64,000 nucleotides of DNA from Ephydatia muelleri (Eukaryota > Porifera > Demospongiae > Spongillida > Spongillidae): contig JABACO010000047.1 in the NCBI GenBank assembly GCA_013339895.1, positions 1 to 64,000 of the forward strand, in the 5' to 3' direction. Positions 13,391 through 25,021 of the stretch are shown here, piece by piece. The notes below the pieces were generated by a model. It did no database searches. It was not told the DNA's origin and worked only from the letters and a program-made list of their open reading frames with translations. The translations under genes and the position numbers were made by a program. The number at the start of each line of letters is the position of its first letter. Position 1 is the first letter of the stretch.

Positions 13391-14798
13391 TTACAATTCT
13401 TCAGCCACATCCAGGGGCGGCTTCGGCGCCATACTGCACGCTTTGCCCCCAATACAATAATGCTGCAGGCAACAGCCACACAATGCTCCAGGTCCAATCA
13501 CATGCACCAGATCTGCTGACCTTGTCCTTGCTGCCATTGGCCAAGAGATCTCCCTCTGGATCAAGATTATTCTTCATCCATTCTCGGCACATGACGTACA
13601 GGGTGGTTCCTTCTGTGAACCTAGCTATGTCCACCTTTCTATCAAAGAGGGTCATGACATATGGAATATGTCTTCCAGGAAAGAGAGAGGGTGAAGGTGA
13701 AGAGGGAGGGTGAAGAGGGAGGGAAGAGGGTGAGGAGGAGGGTGGGAGGAAGGGTAGGAACAACAGTGAGGAGGAAGGGAGGGTAAGGAGGAGGAAGGGA
13801 GGGTAAGGAGGAGGAAGGGAGGGTAAGGTGGAGGAAGGGATGGTAAGGAGGAGGGGAGAGAAAGAAAATGAAAGATGGGAAGAGTAAAGCACAATTGACC
13901 AAGTGATGTGGGTTGTGGTGCGTGTGTGTCCAGAAGGCTAGATGGAAGGGTACCATTGGGCCATTGGGACAATCATGTACCTATCGCCAGCATCTGTGTC
14001 ACCACTTTCACTTCCTATAGAGCAGCAATACATGTGAAATACACCCACAGCCTAATCCCACCCACCTTCAGATGAGGGGATAATGTCTTTGTATGTGCGT
14101 CGCATTGTTTTCCTTCTAGCACTAGGTGGGGAGTGTGTTCTGACCCTCTTCCTGCCCAGCTCCCCTCGGAAGTGAGGAAGCTCCAAGAGGTCTCTAGCAC
14201 CTTCTTCCACATCATTATCAACAACCACTGACTCTGGAAATTCCCTAGACACAAATTACATCACATTCCCAATTATAGCACACCTTCACAAGGTACAAAA
14301 CCCCAAATGCATGGGAAGAAAATGAGAAGAGGGAGGATCAATGAGGGAGAGGAAAGGATCGAAGAGATGGGGGAGGGAAGATGGGGGAGGAGAGGAAGAG
14401 GTGAGGGAAGGGAGAGAAAGAGGTGAGGGAGGGGATTGTGTGATTTCTATCACAGTGCACGACTAGAGGATTGGTACAAACGGTTAAATTAAACTCCACC
14501 TTATACATTTTAGCAGCTATTAAATTGAAGTTAATGTTAATCGACACAAAAATTATAAAGTATTAGCTGTTACAACAATCACACATTTCCTGCCCTCGGC
14601 CCTCTTCCCCCATTCCCGTTCCCTATTCTCTTAGGACAACTGTACCTTTCTTCCTTGCTCTGTTGCACCAAACCTTCCAACACTCCCTTCAGTTGGTTTC
14701 TTCCTGTAACAGAAGTTACATAATCCAAAGTTCATCGGTCGTGATGCCTCACCTGTCTCGTTAGAACGGATCCTTCCTCCATGAGTTGGCTCATTCAT
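13391..14798 (-). CDS. LIN37: LIN37, MuvB/DREAM complex subunit
   Basis: LIN37 is a core MuvB subunit acting in DREAM-mediated repression of cell-cycle genes in the nucleus. Minus-strand exons are 14753-14798, 14646-14703, 14066-14244, 13981-14014 and 13521-13671, with a possible last exon at 13391-13462. The start reads MNEPTHGGRIRSNETG, then RNQLKGVLEGLVQQSKEE, matching the family's N-terminal helix. Next come a basic patch (ELGRKRVRTHSPPSARRK) and the hallmark region YVMTLFDRKVDIARF-TEGTTLYVMCREWMKN, the so-called CRAW domain. Phases agree throughout. The predicted 179 residues are short against about 246 in human, and the usual C-terminal W-rich helix was not found. The last exon (ending MAPKPPLDVAEEL) is the least certain part. 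It is head to head with RAD52. Confidence 0.88.
13680..13862. repeat. Purine-rich degenerate repeat
   Basis: A strongly strand-biased GA-rich tract (GAGGAAGGGAGGGTAAG variants) in the LIN37 intron just upstream, in transcript sense, of the CRAW exon. In the transcript it reads as a long polypyrimidine tract. Confidence 0.85.
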
Positions 14799-14911
14799 TC
14801 TAGAAGACGTAAACAGATTCCAAATAGTCGCCCTCACGTAGTCTGTAATTTCAAACAGCAAGATTGCGCGCCTTCCGTCGATTAATAATAGATGTAATAA
14901 CGATTCGCAAG
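14799..14911. promoter_or_regulatory. Probable bidirectional promoter LIN37/RAD52
   Basis: 113 bases separate the divergent ATG codons of LIN37 (14798) and RAD52 (14912). The gap must hold both transcription starts. No clear TATA element was seen, nor a canonical E2F or CHR site by eye. Inferred from layout. Confidence 0.45.
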
Positions 14912-17361
14912 ATGGACGAGACCTCGACAACACCATCGTTTGGCCAAGTAAGGCAACTATATCAAAAACTAAGAACCATGCTAGATATCATGCGCGGTGT
15001 AAAAAAATAATAATACACTTATAAAAATGCTCAGGTTCCGTTCACTGCAGAGGAACAGGCCACTGTGCAAGCAGCACTTCAGCAAAAGCTGGGTCCAGAG
15101 TACATCAGCCAAAGAACGGGTGCAGGCGGGCAGAAGGTTGGCGACAATTTTCACAGTTCAAACTATACCGTCTGCTAATTTCTAGCTGGCGTACATCGAA
15201 GGGCACAGAGTAATTCACTTAGCGAATGAAACATTTGGATTTAACGGATGGTCTCACTCCATTACAAGTGAAACCGTAGGTAAGCCACAGATTGCATTAT
15301 AATGTCATTCTAAGATGAAAAGTTGGCATACAGATTTCATAGACCAGTCGGGGGACAAATTTTATGTTGGCGTCAGTGCGTTTGTTCGTGTACAACTGAA
15401 GGACGGGACATACCACGAGGACGTTGGCTATGGGGTGTCTGAGGGCATGAGATCAAAAGCACTCTCAATTGAAAAGGCCAGAAAAGAGGCAGTTACGGAC
15501 AGCCTTAAGAGAGCTTTGAGGTACTTATACTTCTGTTACAATATGGAGGGAGAGATTATTTGTGTACGTTTCTATGGTTATGTTTAGCTTCCGTAATGGA
15601 TATACTGAACTGGTCCTGGTTTCAGTAGACGTAATTATGTCTGGCCTAACCATCTGGTCCCACTATGCACAAGTGACTGCTGTGTACAAAAAATATGGAT
15701 TTTTGTGTGGGGACATATTTGCGAGATAGCTGTGTAGTCTGTTTGTGGGGTTAAGTTCGTAATAGAGGCAGTGTTTCAGGAAGGAGATTTGGAGGACTGA
15801 TCTTGACCATAGATAATTTCATCAGCTGTTATGTACATGAACAGCCATTTTGGCTGTGAGTTTCTCGTTGTAAAAAGTTGTTATGTAGCATTGGTGTAAG
15901 CTAGTGTGGGGAGCTGTCCACACATACACAGAACATTTTGGCATTTCGGCTGTGTGTATTTGATACCAAAGGACCCAAAATGCTTGGTGTTAAGAGGTGA
16001 TCTTGACATCAAGCCTTGAAGTGTGTTTGTAGTAGATCAAGGTGTTCAGGGCATCCAATGCCTAATGATGGAGAGGAGTATGCTTGTCGTCAGACACTGA
16101 GCATGGACTTTGCTGAAAATTCCGCCTTCCCCCTTTCCCTAACTTCTCTCCTTCTACACTTTTTGTTTCTCTCTGTGTCTAGGAGTTTCGGTAATGTACT
16201 GGGAAACTGCATCAGTGACAAGGACTACCTTCGGTTTATTCAAGGTCAACCAAAGGCAAGGCACGTTATTTCTTGTTAGGACCATTCATTCAGTGGATTT
16301 GTTGGCATGCTAACATTGAAGTGTTGGATGTATGTAGCTACCTATCCTTGTGCAGCCTGAAGCATTTGGCTGATTGCAGTATAAATTGATTCTGTTGCTA
16401 CGAGTCCATGAGGTGTACTGTTAACTGGCAGTAGTGTTCAAGAATAAGGGTACTATGATGCTGACGTGTGCATTGACTGAAGGGTACTATGATGCTGACG
16501 TGTGCATTGACTGTTCTTCAGCCAAATATCACCATTGCAAGTCGGGAACTGAAGCGTGTTGGTGAGACTCCTCCAGTACAGGTGGCCCCAGCAATGCACA
16601 CTCCACCTCCCTCCTCCTCCCTCTCTGCACTGCTTTGTGCTGCAGAGAATGCTAGACCCTCAACAAATTCAGAGACACCAAAACACCCGGGTGGTTATCG
16701 AAACAGTGGACCGTCCTCTTTGTTGGGCAGGTCTTTGGAGGCAAAGCTTTCCCTCAGAACTCCAGAGGACACTAGCGGCCAATCAGATCACGGACTGCCT
16801 ACATCCATCCCTCATGGATTTGGACCTTCCATTAGTTCAGACATGGGACATCGGCCTCCCTTGGCAAAGCCCTGCACTGACTGGGTGACAAATGACAAGG
16901 TCACTGTGTCACCTTGTGGTGTGGCTATGGGGGCGTGTGGAGTACCAGCAGGGTCCACATCTACTGTTGGAGTACCAGCAGGGTCCACATCTACTGTTGG
17001 AGTACCAGCAGGGTCCACACCTACTGTTGGAGTACCAGCAGGGTCCACATCTACTGTTGAACTAGCAAAATTGCACAGGCAAACACAGCAAAAAGTGAAA
17101 AAACTGGAATGGTTAAAGCGTCACAAGGGCAAAGTCTATGCAAGTGAACATGGAGAGTGCCAAGAAGAATGTGTTCAAGAGGATCTGATAACCATTGGTA
17201 CGTACTAGTTTTCGGAACATTTACACTCTGCATTTCTCCACACAGACGATCCAGAGTTTTGGGAGAAGATCATAAGCAGCCAGGAACCTACTGATTCGAG
17301 CGATAGGTCGTCAGCAGAGGAACTCGAGTCCAAACACAAGCGACCGAAAACAGTGCAGTAG
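14912..17361 (+). CDS. RAD52: RAD52 homologous recombination mediator
   Basis: RAD52 anneals complementary single strands during homologous recombination in the nucleus. Seven exons sum to 1284 bases (427 residues; human 418): 14912-14947, 15035-15136, 15186-15279, 15334-15520, 16183-16255, 16522-17197, 17246-17361. The N-terminal ring domain is highly conserved: [89 protein letters not shown] and [10 protein letters not shown]. The C-terminal half is low complexity and contains four copies of [10 protein letters not shown]. It ends with the basic KHKRPKTVQ. Intron 5 uses a GC donor (AAAG|GCAAGG). A 33-34 bp tandem duplication precedes the exon 6 acceptor. Confidence 0.97.
16446..16513. repeat. 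33-34 bp duplication before RAD52 exon 6 acceptor
   Basis: The segment AGGGTACTATGATGCTGACG+TGTGCATTGACTG occurs twice in tandem and ends 8 bases before the exon 6 acceptor. It therefore duplicates the likely branch-point region (contains CTGACG and TTGACTG). Confidence 0.9.
16938..17057. repeat. 30-bp in-frame coding repeat in RAD52
   Basis: Four near-identical 30-bp copies encode [10 protein letters not shown] (one copy reads TPTV) within RAD52 exon 6. The unit keeps the frame. Confidence 0.95.
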
Positions 17362-17479
17362 ACATAACGTCATTATTGTATAATATTATTACATGTAATA
17401 TATTTTTGACCCACCCCAAGGCTGGTGTATAAAAGAATACCGCTACACGTATGAACAGTCTTTAGCGCGCCAGGGGTGA

Positions 17480-17815
17480 ATGGCTTCAAAGTACAGGACC
17501 TTGAGAACGAATGAACGTTGCGTTACTCACAGCCTCTCTGCTGGTACGGGACTCGAACCTCCTCACGCTCGATCAATTCGTGTCGATGTCAGCTTCCAGC
17601 ACACAGTGCTGGATCAGGGACGTCTCCATTATGTCTTGAGAAAACTGTCAGAAAAAAGGCTCAAGAGCGAGCCAGCAAACCAAAAAAAGAGTCGAGAAAA
17701 TGCTGCCTTTGTGCTGGACAAAATTAATTCCAGCTCGCATCTACACGACGAGGGCTCACAAGAAAATTTGGTAGCGACCACGGAGAAACTTGATTGCACG
17801 GATCGAGGAAGTTAG
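17480..17815 (+). CDS. Orphan single-exon ORF, 111 residues
   Basis: An ATG-initiated ORF 119 bases after the RAD52 stop and in the same direction. The protein is basic and polar, with a central predicted helical segment (LHYVLRKLSEKRLKSEPA) and no signal peptide, membrane segment or recognisable domain. It is not a tandem-repeat product, and its composition resembles real coding sequence, so it could be a small gene. It could equally be chance, or a distal RAD52 3' UTR. No function is proposed. Confidence 0.35.
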   Translation: MASKYRTLRTNERCVTHSLSAGTGLEPPHARSIRVDVSFQHTVLDQGRLHYVLRKLSEKRLKSEPANQKKSRENAAFVLDKINSSSHLHDEGSQENLVATTEKLDCTDRGS

Positions 17816-18309
17816 CGATCAACAACCGGACAGATTTATTTTATGAATTTGTGTGATTTTATGTCCCAATGCTGTCAACTTGGTATGTCCAGACATAGGT
17901 TATCACCTCTCGTCCAGATATATTCTATATAATTATTCTTTCGCTTGATTCTATGTAACTATTCTTTCGCTTGTTAAAAGGCATACATGAAAGCTATTGA
18001 AAATCTCCACAGAGTGACTTTCACTGCCGTGTTTCACTTATAAGCATCCCTCATCATGCTGGCACTGCTAGCTGGACGTTTTGCGTACGTACAACAAGCA
18101 AGTTAGTTGCGGTGGTGTCACGCAGCGGAATTTCCTGCTAAAGCCGCGAACACTTGTTCACATACAGCTTCCGTTAACGAAATTATAATTATGACAGTTC
18201 CATAAACACACAAACACGTACACACGTATTCCTATCAGCACCCAACGATCTATTGTAGCGAAGAACGGATAGAAATAATAAAAGTGATAAAAGCCCCGCC
18301 CCTCCTCCC

Positions 18310-18385
18310 CTCTCTTCACACACACATACACACACACACACACACGCACACGCACACACACACACACACACACCACAGACACACA
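18310..18385. repeat. CA microsatellite
   Basis: A (CA)n tract starting a few bases beyond the stop codon of the zinc-finger gene on the minus strand, hence in its 3' UTR. Confidence 0.9.
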
Positions 18386-18392
18386 CACATCT

Positions 18393-20575
18393 CTATGCTT
18401 TCGTCTCTGTAGTGACTACAGTAGGGCCATAGTCATCAGTGTCATCATTGTCTGCAATAGACTGGATCAAGTTGTCTTCATCACTGCTCATAGTGACTTC
18501 ATCCACCAACGCTCCCATCTCCCGACTAAGGTCGTTGCCTTCGATGGTACTGAGTATTGAACTTGTATTAATATCAAGCCCACTTGTCCTTTCACGATGT
18601 TTCTGGCTGCGATAGTGGACCACCAGATTGCTGGGGTGTTGAAACACCTTTTCACACACCTGACAGTGGTAGGTTCTTCTGGCTGTCTGATACTCCGGAT
18701 GGATCCTCAGGTGTTGCTTATAAGCATACTCTGTGTCAAATCCCGTACTGCAGAACTGACAGTTGAAAAGGTTGTCCCCGTCATGAATCTGTACATGCAT
18801 CTTCAGGTATGCAAGACGCGCAAAGGTCTTCCCACATATCTCACACTCCAACCTGTGTTCTGCCAACTTGTGTTTGTCTACTTCGGCTGCTGAGACAAAC
18901 ACTCTGTAGCACTCTGAGCACCGCAAATCCTGTGTGTCAGAATGGCTGTCCTTCATGTGCAGCTTGTACTCATTGAGAAGCGCAAATGACATGTCACACT
19001 CGTGGCAGTTGTAGGGCTTGCCATTGGTGTGGGTCTTCTGGTGATGGAAGAGTGTGGATTGTGTGGCAAAGGTTTTATTGCACGACTCCACTACACACCT
19101 GAATGGTCTCTCTTCTGTGTGAAGACACTTCATGTGATTCTCCAATGTGTCCAGTCTGGTAAAGGTACGATCACATATATCACACGAAACACGAGGTCTG
19201 TTGGGATTGTGAATCTGCATGTGTCGCTGGAGACGATATGGACGATCAAACACCTTTGAACAGCTTGTACAAATAAATTGAGAGCCAGGTTTGATTTTGC
19301 TATCATCATTTAGGCTTTGATTCAAGGGCAACCCTTCAACCATGTCTCCATCCAGAGAAAGAATGCCACTGCTGGTGAGGAGTGATTCTGCAGCCAAGCC
19401 TTCACTGGACGGAGCACCTCCCACCTGCCCTATTGATGGATCGACGTGACTGACCAGACCACTATCACTGTGCCCACTGGAGTCCCCAATGGAGGAGTGT
19501 ACGTCAGACCCAATGTTAACACACAGGCTTGTGTCCTCTCCCATCTTTGGCTTCTTGACTGGCTGGTTGGACGTTGCATCTATGTACTTCTGCAGATTGT
19601 TGACATCAATACCACTATGATTCTCCTTCAGGTGGCGAAACAGACATCGTTTGTAATGGAACGATACGTTACAGATCTTGCAGGACATTGGTGGGATGTT
19701 TCCGCGTTTGCCCCCCCTTCCTGGCTTTTGGAATATAGGGGTAGAGCTATAGGTGGGCACAGTATCCCCTTGGGAGGCACTAATAGGAGCATTGCTGGAG
19801 CCAGCAGCAGGAGCAGGGGCAGGCCCTTGGGCCACAGACAAGCGACATGTCTTGCAAAGCTGGTTGTCTTCGAATCTCTGAGTAGCAAATCGTCGACCAC
19901 AATGGGTGCAAGCGAAAATGACTGCACTCAGGTCTCTAGAGATGGAGAGAGGCAGAGAAGGCAATAAGCTTACACAATGTTTTGAGGCACAAATTGTGCT
20001 CACATGCACAACACACCCAAACCCCCCCACACATATGCACACCCCACACAAACCTGCACCCAAACACGCATGTGTGCACCCCCCCCCCCCCCGACACACA
20101 CGTACGTATCCTTCTTTGCTGTTGATGGGGCTCCAAAGTCAATGTCTCCTGGCATGTCAACATCCACCACCATGACCCCACCTTCTGTTGGGGTCACTGT
20201 GTGCTGATGATCACTAGTTATGCCTCCATTACCATTGCTCAAGGTGTCGCTAACGGCACTAATCAGCTGGTTTCCAGGTTTATCGAACTCCTGCATGCTC
20301 TGAAGCCCTATCTCTGCCAGGTAAATGGTCTGAAGCAATGTGGCGGTATCGTTACGTAAGCTCTTCACTTGATCGAGGGCGCTGTGAATTCCTTCCGGAT
20401 GGGCCACCGTGCGAGATGACGTCATAGTTTTGATAACATCAAGATAGGACTGCACTCGGTGAAGGTTTGAAAGCACACCGGTGGCTTTGTCTAACGCTTC
20501 CTTGATGGACAGCGTTACCTGGCCCTTGAGTTTCTCGTGGATGAACGATGGCTCCTGGGAGTCATGTGCAGACAT
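18393..20575 (-). CDS. C2H2 zinc-finger protein with nine fingers
   Basis: Two coding exons, 20106-20575 and 18393-19935, give about 670 residues. Exon 1 (start MSAHDSQEPSFIHEKLKG) encodes a helical N-terminal region with no finger. Exon 2 begins with a CxxC...CxxC motif (CTHCGRRFATQRFEDNQLCK, then TC). A single finger follows (CKICNVSFHYKRCLFRHLKENH), then an acidic/Ser linker with basic KKPKMGE. Eight consecutive fingers come next, such as CTSCSKVFDRPYRLQRHMQIH and CEICGKTFARLAYLKMHVQIH; one carries a C-x(4)-C pair (CVVESC). The tail is acidic (SSDEDNLIQSIADNDDTDDY). It is probably a nuclear DNA-binding regulator; the specific orthologue is not recognised. The intron between the two exons contains CA and poly-C tracts. 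It is divergent from WDR82, with about 570 bases between the starts. Confidence 0.9.
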
Positions 20576-21145
20576 GGTGTAATGTGGAACTGCAATACCC
20601 GAAAGCTGTTCTCCGAAAGCCTGCAAGTCAATGCACAAAATAGAATATCTTACGACACGTATAAGTATCTCCCATTTCCTATAGCGCTTCGCCTCTTCAG
20701 ACAGCACCCTCCCACCCTCCCACGCCCGGGGTAGCTGCCCCCTTTGCTCCGCGTAGCTATACACAGCAGGCATGTTTCGGTTCCTTGCTCAAGCATTAGC
20801 ATGGCTAAATTTGTCGCTAATTTTTCGCGCCGCGCAGGGGCACCCAAAAGACCTCCGTAACAACACCCTTCGGACGTGGTCCCTCGCGGTTACACAAATC
20901 CCCACGCCGGGAACAACGCATTACCTTAAATGCCAGTCGACGATCCGTGTTTTTCCTTAGAAAATAATCGATATGTGAATGATAATGTCACATAAAATCG
21001 CCTGCTGGAGTAATTCCACGGTATCAAACTTTCAAAAATCAGCCATTTTTGCTTTTTCCCTTGGGGCCCCCTGGATGGGCGGGTTTTCAAAATATTTGCG
21101 GATTGCCGTGAAAAATTACTTTGGCCATATAAATGCAACAGCGTA
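20576..21145. promoter_or_regulatory. Divergent intergenic region zinc finger/WDR82
   Basis: About 570 bases between divergent starts. An open frame continues upstream of the zinc-finger ATG on the minus strand to 20773 and may be 5' UTR or an upstream exon. No defined promoter motif could be assigned. Confidence 0.35.
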
Positions 21146-22401
21146 ATGAAGCTCACGGATGAAGTTTTTCGATCGTTTCGTGTTGCTAAAGTGTTTAGGG
21201 AAAACACTGACCGAATAAATTGCATTGACTTCTCGGCAAATGGCGAAAATATGATTTCAAGTAGCAACGACGATTCCATCGTCTTGTATTGCTGTCAAGA
21301 AGGCAGGTGAGCTCTTATTTAAATTTAACTCAAAGGCGGGCGGGGTTCGGATATTTAATCATCGGATGTTTCAGGCCCAAAAGAACTGTGTACAGCAAAA
21401 AGTATGGATGTGACCTGATCCAGTATACGCATGCGTCAAACGCCATCATATACTCCTCGAACAAAGTGGATGGTAAGAACACCACACTGCCGCTGCGATA
21501 ATTGGAGTGTTGTTTCCCTTCAGACACCGTGAGATTCTTGTCCTTGCATGACAATAAATTTCTAAGGTACTTCAATGGACACACCAAAAGGTACGTTTAG
21601 CTTGCCCACACACTGGTCCCCTGACCCCCACACACTCTAATCCCCTGACCCACACACACGCTGGTCCCCAGACCCGCACGTGCAGGTACCCTGATCCACA
21701 CACAATCTGGTCCCCCGACCCACACACGTTGGTCCCCTAATCCATACACTTTGGTTCCCTGACCCACACACTGGTCCCCTGACCCATACTACTAAGAACC
21801 TCGCTGCATGCCATGTTCCTGTACATCCCAGAGACCCATATGCCCCTCCTCTCTCTTCCCCACTATTGATCCTCGTACCTCTGGGGTGCCCATTCCCATG
21901 TCTCTCATCCTCAGGGTTGTGTGTCTCATGATGGCGCCAGTCAATGACATTTTTCTGTCAGGGTCGTTAGATAGAACCATTCGTCTTTGGGATCTGCGAT
22001 CCCCTAATTGTCAAGGACTAATGCACCTTAATGGCAGGCCTGTGGCAAGCTTTGACCCTGAGGGGCTCATCTTTGCAGCTGGAATTGATTCCAGGCAGCT
22101 GAAACTGTATGACCTGAGAACGTTTGATAAGGTTTGCCTGTTGGTGGGATGTATATGCATGTGTGTGTGTATGTGTGTGTGTATGTGTGTGTATGTGTGT
22201 GTATGTGTGTGTGTATGTGTGTGTATGTGTGTGTGTATGTGTGTGTGTGTGTGTGTGTATGTGTGTGTGTATGTGTGTGTATGTGTGTGTGTATGTGTGT
22301 GTATGTGTGTGTATGTGTGTGTATGTGTGTGTGTATGTGTGTGTATGTGTGTGTATGTGTGTGTATGTGTGTGTGTGTGTATGTTTGTGTATGTGTGTGT
22401 C

Positions 22402-22448
<47 letters not shown>

Positions 22449-25021
22449 TGTGTTATTCCATTTGTGACTTCACTGTGGCTATGTATGAATGATACTGTCA
22501 GCCAGTATGAAGTAAGAAGTGGATTGATTGTGTTCACAGGGGTGAGTGTTCTTGGGGTGGATGTGTTCACAGGATGAGTGTTCTTGGGGTGGATGTGTTC
22601 ACAGGATGAGTGTTCTTGGGGTGGATGTGTTCACAGGATGAGTGTTCTTGGGGTGGATGTGTTCACAGGATGAGTGTTCTTGGGGTGGATGTGTTCACAG
22701 GATGAGTGTTCTTGGGGTGGATGTGTTCACAGGATGAGTGTTCTTGGGGTGGATGTGTTCACAGGATGAGTGTTCTTGGGGTGGATGTGTTCACAGGATG
22801 AGTGTTCTTGGGGTGGATGTGTTCACAGGATGAGTGTTCTTGGGGTGGATGTGTTCATAGGGATGAGTGTTCTTGGGGTGGATGTACTCGTGCAGCTGGA
22901 TGGTCCTGCAACACATACTAATCAGCTCTAACCCTATAGGGTCCCTTTGCCACCTTCCATTTGCGCCAGGAGTTCCCGGGATATGAGTGGACTGGTCTCA
23001 AGTTCAGTAATGATGGGAAGAAGATTCTTGTGCAGTCCAATATGGGTCAGATCAAGCTAGTGGATGCCTTCCAGGGTCACGAGCTGCACACACTTACTGT
23101 GAGTTGGGAGCTTAGTGGACTGGGGACTGGTATGCTACAATTGCAAGCAATGTGTACAGTAGATCCTCACTAATCTGAATCTCAAACAGTGTTATTGTGA
23201 GTGGGCGAAAGCCACACACCCAAATTATTGTGCACGTGACTGCAAATTCTAATAGCAAACGAGCTTAGAAGGTGCTATTGATCAAACGCTAGCATAGGAG
23301 AATAAGCGTGAGCATGAGGTCTGAGTGTAGAAGCGCAATATGACTGGCATGGTGAGGTGGGAGTGCTGTTAAATAACTTGTATGGTTCAAGCGAGAAGAC
23401 CCATCTTTGGACCGATCATGTAGGTGTGGTTAATACTCCACAGTACAGTCGAACCTATGCAATGCACATAGTGATAGGAGGGACACATGCGCGACGCCGG
23501 GTTTTCTGTATATTTCAGTAATCCATCAATCTGGACACTATTTTGACTATCTGGGTACAGGGCTGGTCAGATTAGTGAGGTAGGGAATTTAGTTGAGACT
23601 CCACCCTTTGCCACAGCTCAGATTAGATTCCCTGTCATGCTTCTTTCCTCGCAGACTAACCCCTCAGCTCTCTGGTATGCCCTGTCCTATCCCACCCATT
23701 ATCAATCCTCCACACCTATTTAACCCCTCCACACCCATTATCAATCCTCCACACCTATTTAACCCCTCCACACCCATTATCAATCCTCCACACCTATTTA
23801 ACCCCTCCACACCCATAATCAATCCTCCACACCTATTTAACCCCTCCACACCCATAATCAATCCTCCACACCTATTTAACCCCTCCACACCCATATCAAT
23901 CTTCCAACACCCGTTTAACCCCTCCACACCCATTAACCACATTGATCCATTAACCCCTAAGTTATTAGCCCGTCTATCCACTCACCTAGCAACTACTGTT
24001 GAAAGACCTGAATGTATGTGTGTGTTTTTCAGGGCCATGTCAACAATGCAGGGTTGTCTCTTGAAGCCTCATTTACACCGGACTCCAAATACGTGGTGTC
24101 AGGTGAGACCAGTTGCGATAGTGTATTCTATTAAACGTGCATATTTGTTAATTAAGTATGCCACTTGTTTCAAATCAATATTTTAAAAAAGTCAGGAATT
24201 CTATCAGCTAATAATAATAAATATTTTCATTCATGACATGTACAGTAGAATAAGTGTCAAGTGAAATACACTTTCCTAGTGTAAAGAATAGTGTGCACAC
24301 GAACGCCAGAGCTATGTCCACTGTCCTTAATGTCAGAGCTATGTCCAGTGTCCTTAATGTCAGAGCTATGTCCACTGTCCTTAATGTCAGAGCTATGTCC
24401 AGTGTCAGAGCTAGGCTGAGCTGCCTCCAAATGTGAGGTCATATCTCCCACAAGTGATGTGACAGGCAGACCAAATCTTTGAGCTGTTTCCTTTTTGGGG
24501 CCAAAGTTGTGTCTAGCATGTAAGGGGTATGGTGTGTTACTAGCTCTGATATTAGGGTCACTGAACCGGGTGCTTTTATGATAATGAAATCAGTGGGATG
24601 TTTACTCCACTATTAACTATTTGCCCATATGAACAGGTGCATATAAGCAAATGGCTTAATGTTTGCATATTTTTATGAATCGCCACATCACTTCTAAACA
24701 CTACCGTAGTGGATTGTGATTTAACTCATGGTGTTCATGCTTTCTTGTAGGCTCACAGGATGGGACTATTCATGCTTGGTCTGCAGAGAAGGGTCACCAA
24801 GTGATTGTCCTTGATGGAGGCCATCCTGGGCCAACTCAATGTGTCCAATTTAACCCGCGACTCATGATGTTGGCATCTGCATGTAACAGCATGGTGGGTG
24901 AAGGCGTGTGTGTTGTGAGAAAAAGGTGTGGCCAAGGTTTGATTGGAATTCTTATACATGTATATTTCAGGCATTCTGGTTGCCAGGCATCGAAGATTCA
25001 GAGGCGGAGCATGTCACCTGA
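21146..25021 (+). CDS. WDR82: WD repeat protein 82 (SET1/COMPASS and PP1-PNUTS subunit)
   Basis: WDR82 is a seven-bladed WD40 protein that links SET1 H3K4 methyltransferase, and the PNUTS-PP1 phosphatase, to initiating RNA polymerase II. Eight exons sum to 966 bases (321 residues; human 313): 21146-21306, 21375-21472, 21524-21590, 21915-22131, 22940-23098, 24033-24102, 24751-24893, 24971-25021. Near-identity to the family is visible: [90 protein letters not shown] and [12 protein letters not shown]. The C-terminal tail SEAEHVT extends a little beyond the human protein. Introns 3, 4, 5 and 6 are filled by microsatellites and minisatellites, while exons are intact. Confidence 0.98.
21600..21786. 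repeat. Degenerate 20-22 bp repeat
   Basis: Imperfect copies of ACACACTGGTCCCCTGACCC in WDR82 intron 3. Confidence 0.85.
22150..22452. repeat. GT/TATG microsatellite
   Basis: About 300 bases of GTGT with interspersed TATG in WDR82 intron 4. Confidence 0.95.
22535..22885. repeat. 32-bp minisatellite, about 11 copies
   Basis: The unit GGATGAGTGTTCTTGGGGTG+GATGTGTTCACA is almost perfectly conserved between copies and lies in WDR82 intron 4. Confidence 0.96.
23690..23935. repeat. 41-bp minisatellite, about 6 copies
   Basis: The pyrimidine-rich unit ATCAATCCTCCACACCTATT+TAACCCCTCCACACCCATT(A/T) lies in WDR82 intron 5. Confidence 0.93.
24300..24412. repeat. 27-bp tandem repeat
   Basis: About four copies of a unit containing AGAGCTATGTCCACTGTCCT+TAATGTC lie in WDR82 intron 6. 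Confidence 0.9.

Noticed and set aside
18393-20099. Reading the zinc-finger exon as a 568-codon protein starting at 20099
   Set aside because: Its first 55 codons are the CA/poly-C intron; the exon 1 donor (20105) and exon 2 acceptor (19936) join in phase.
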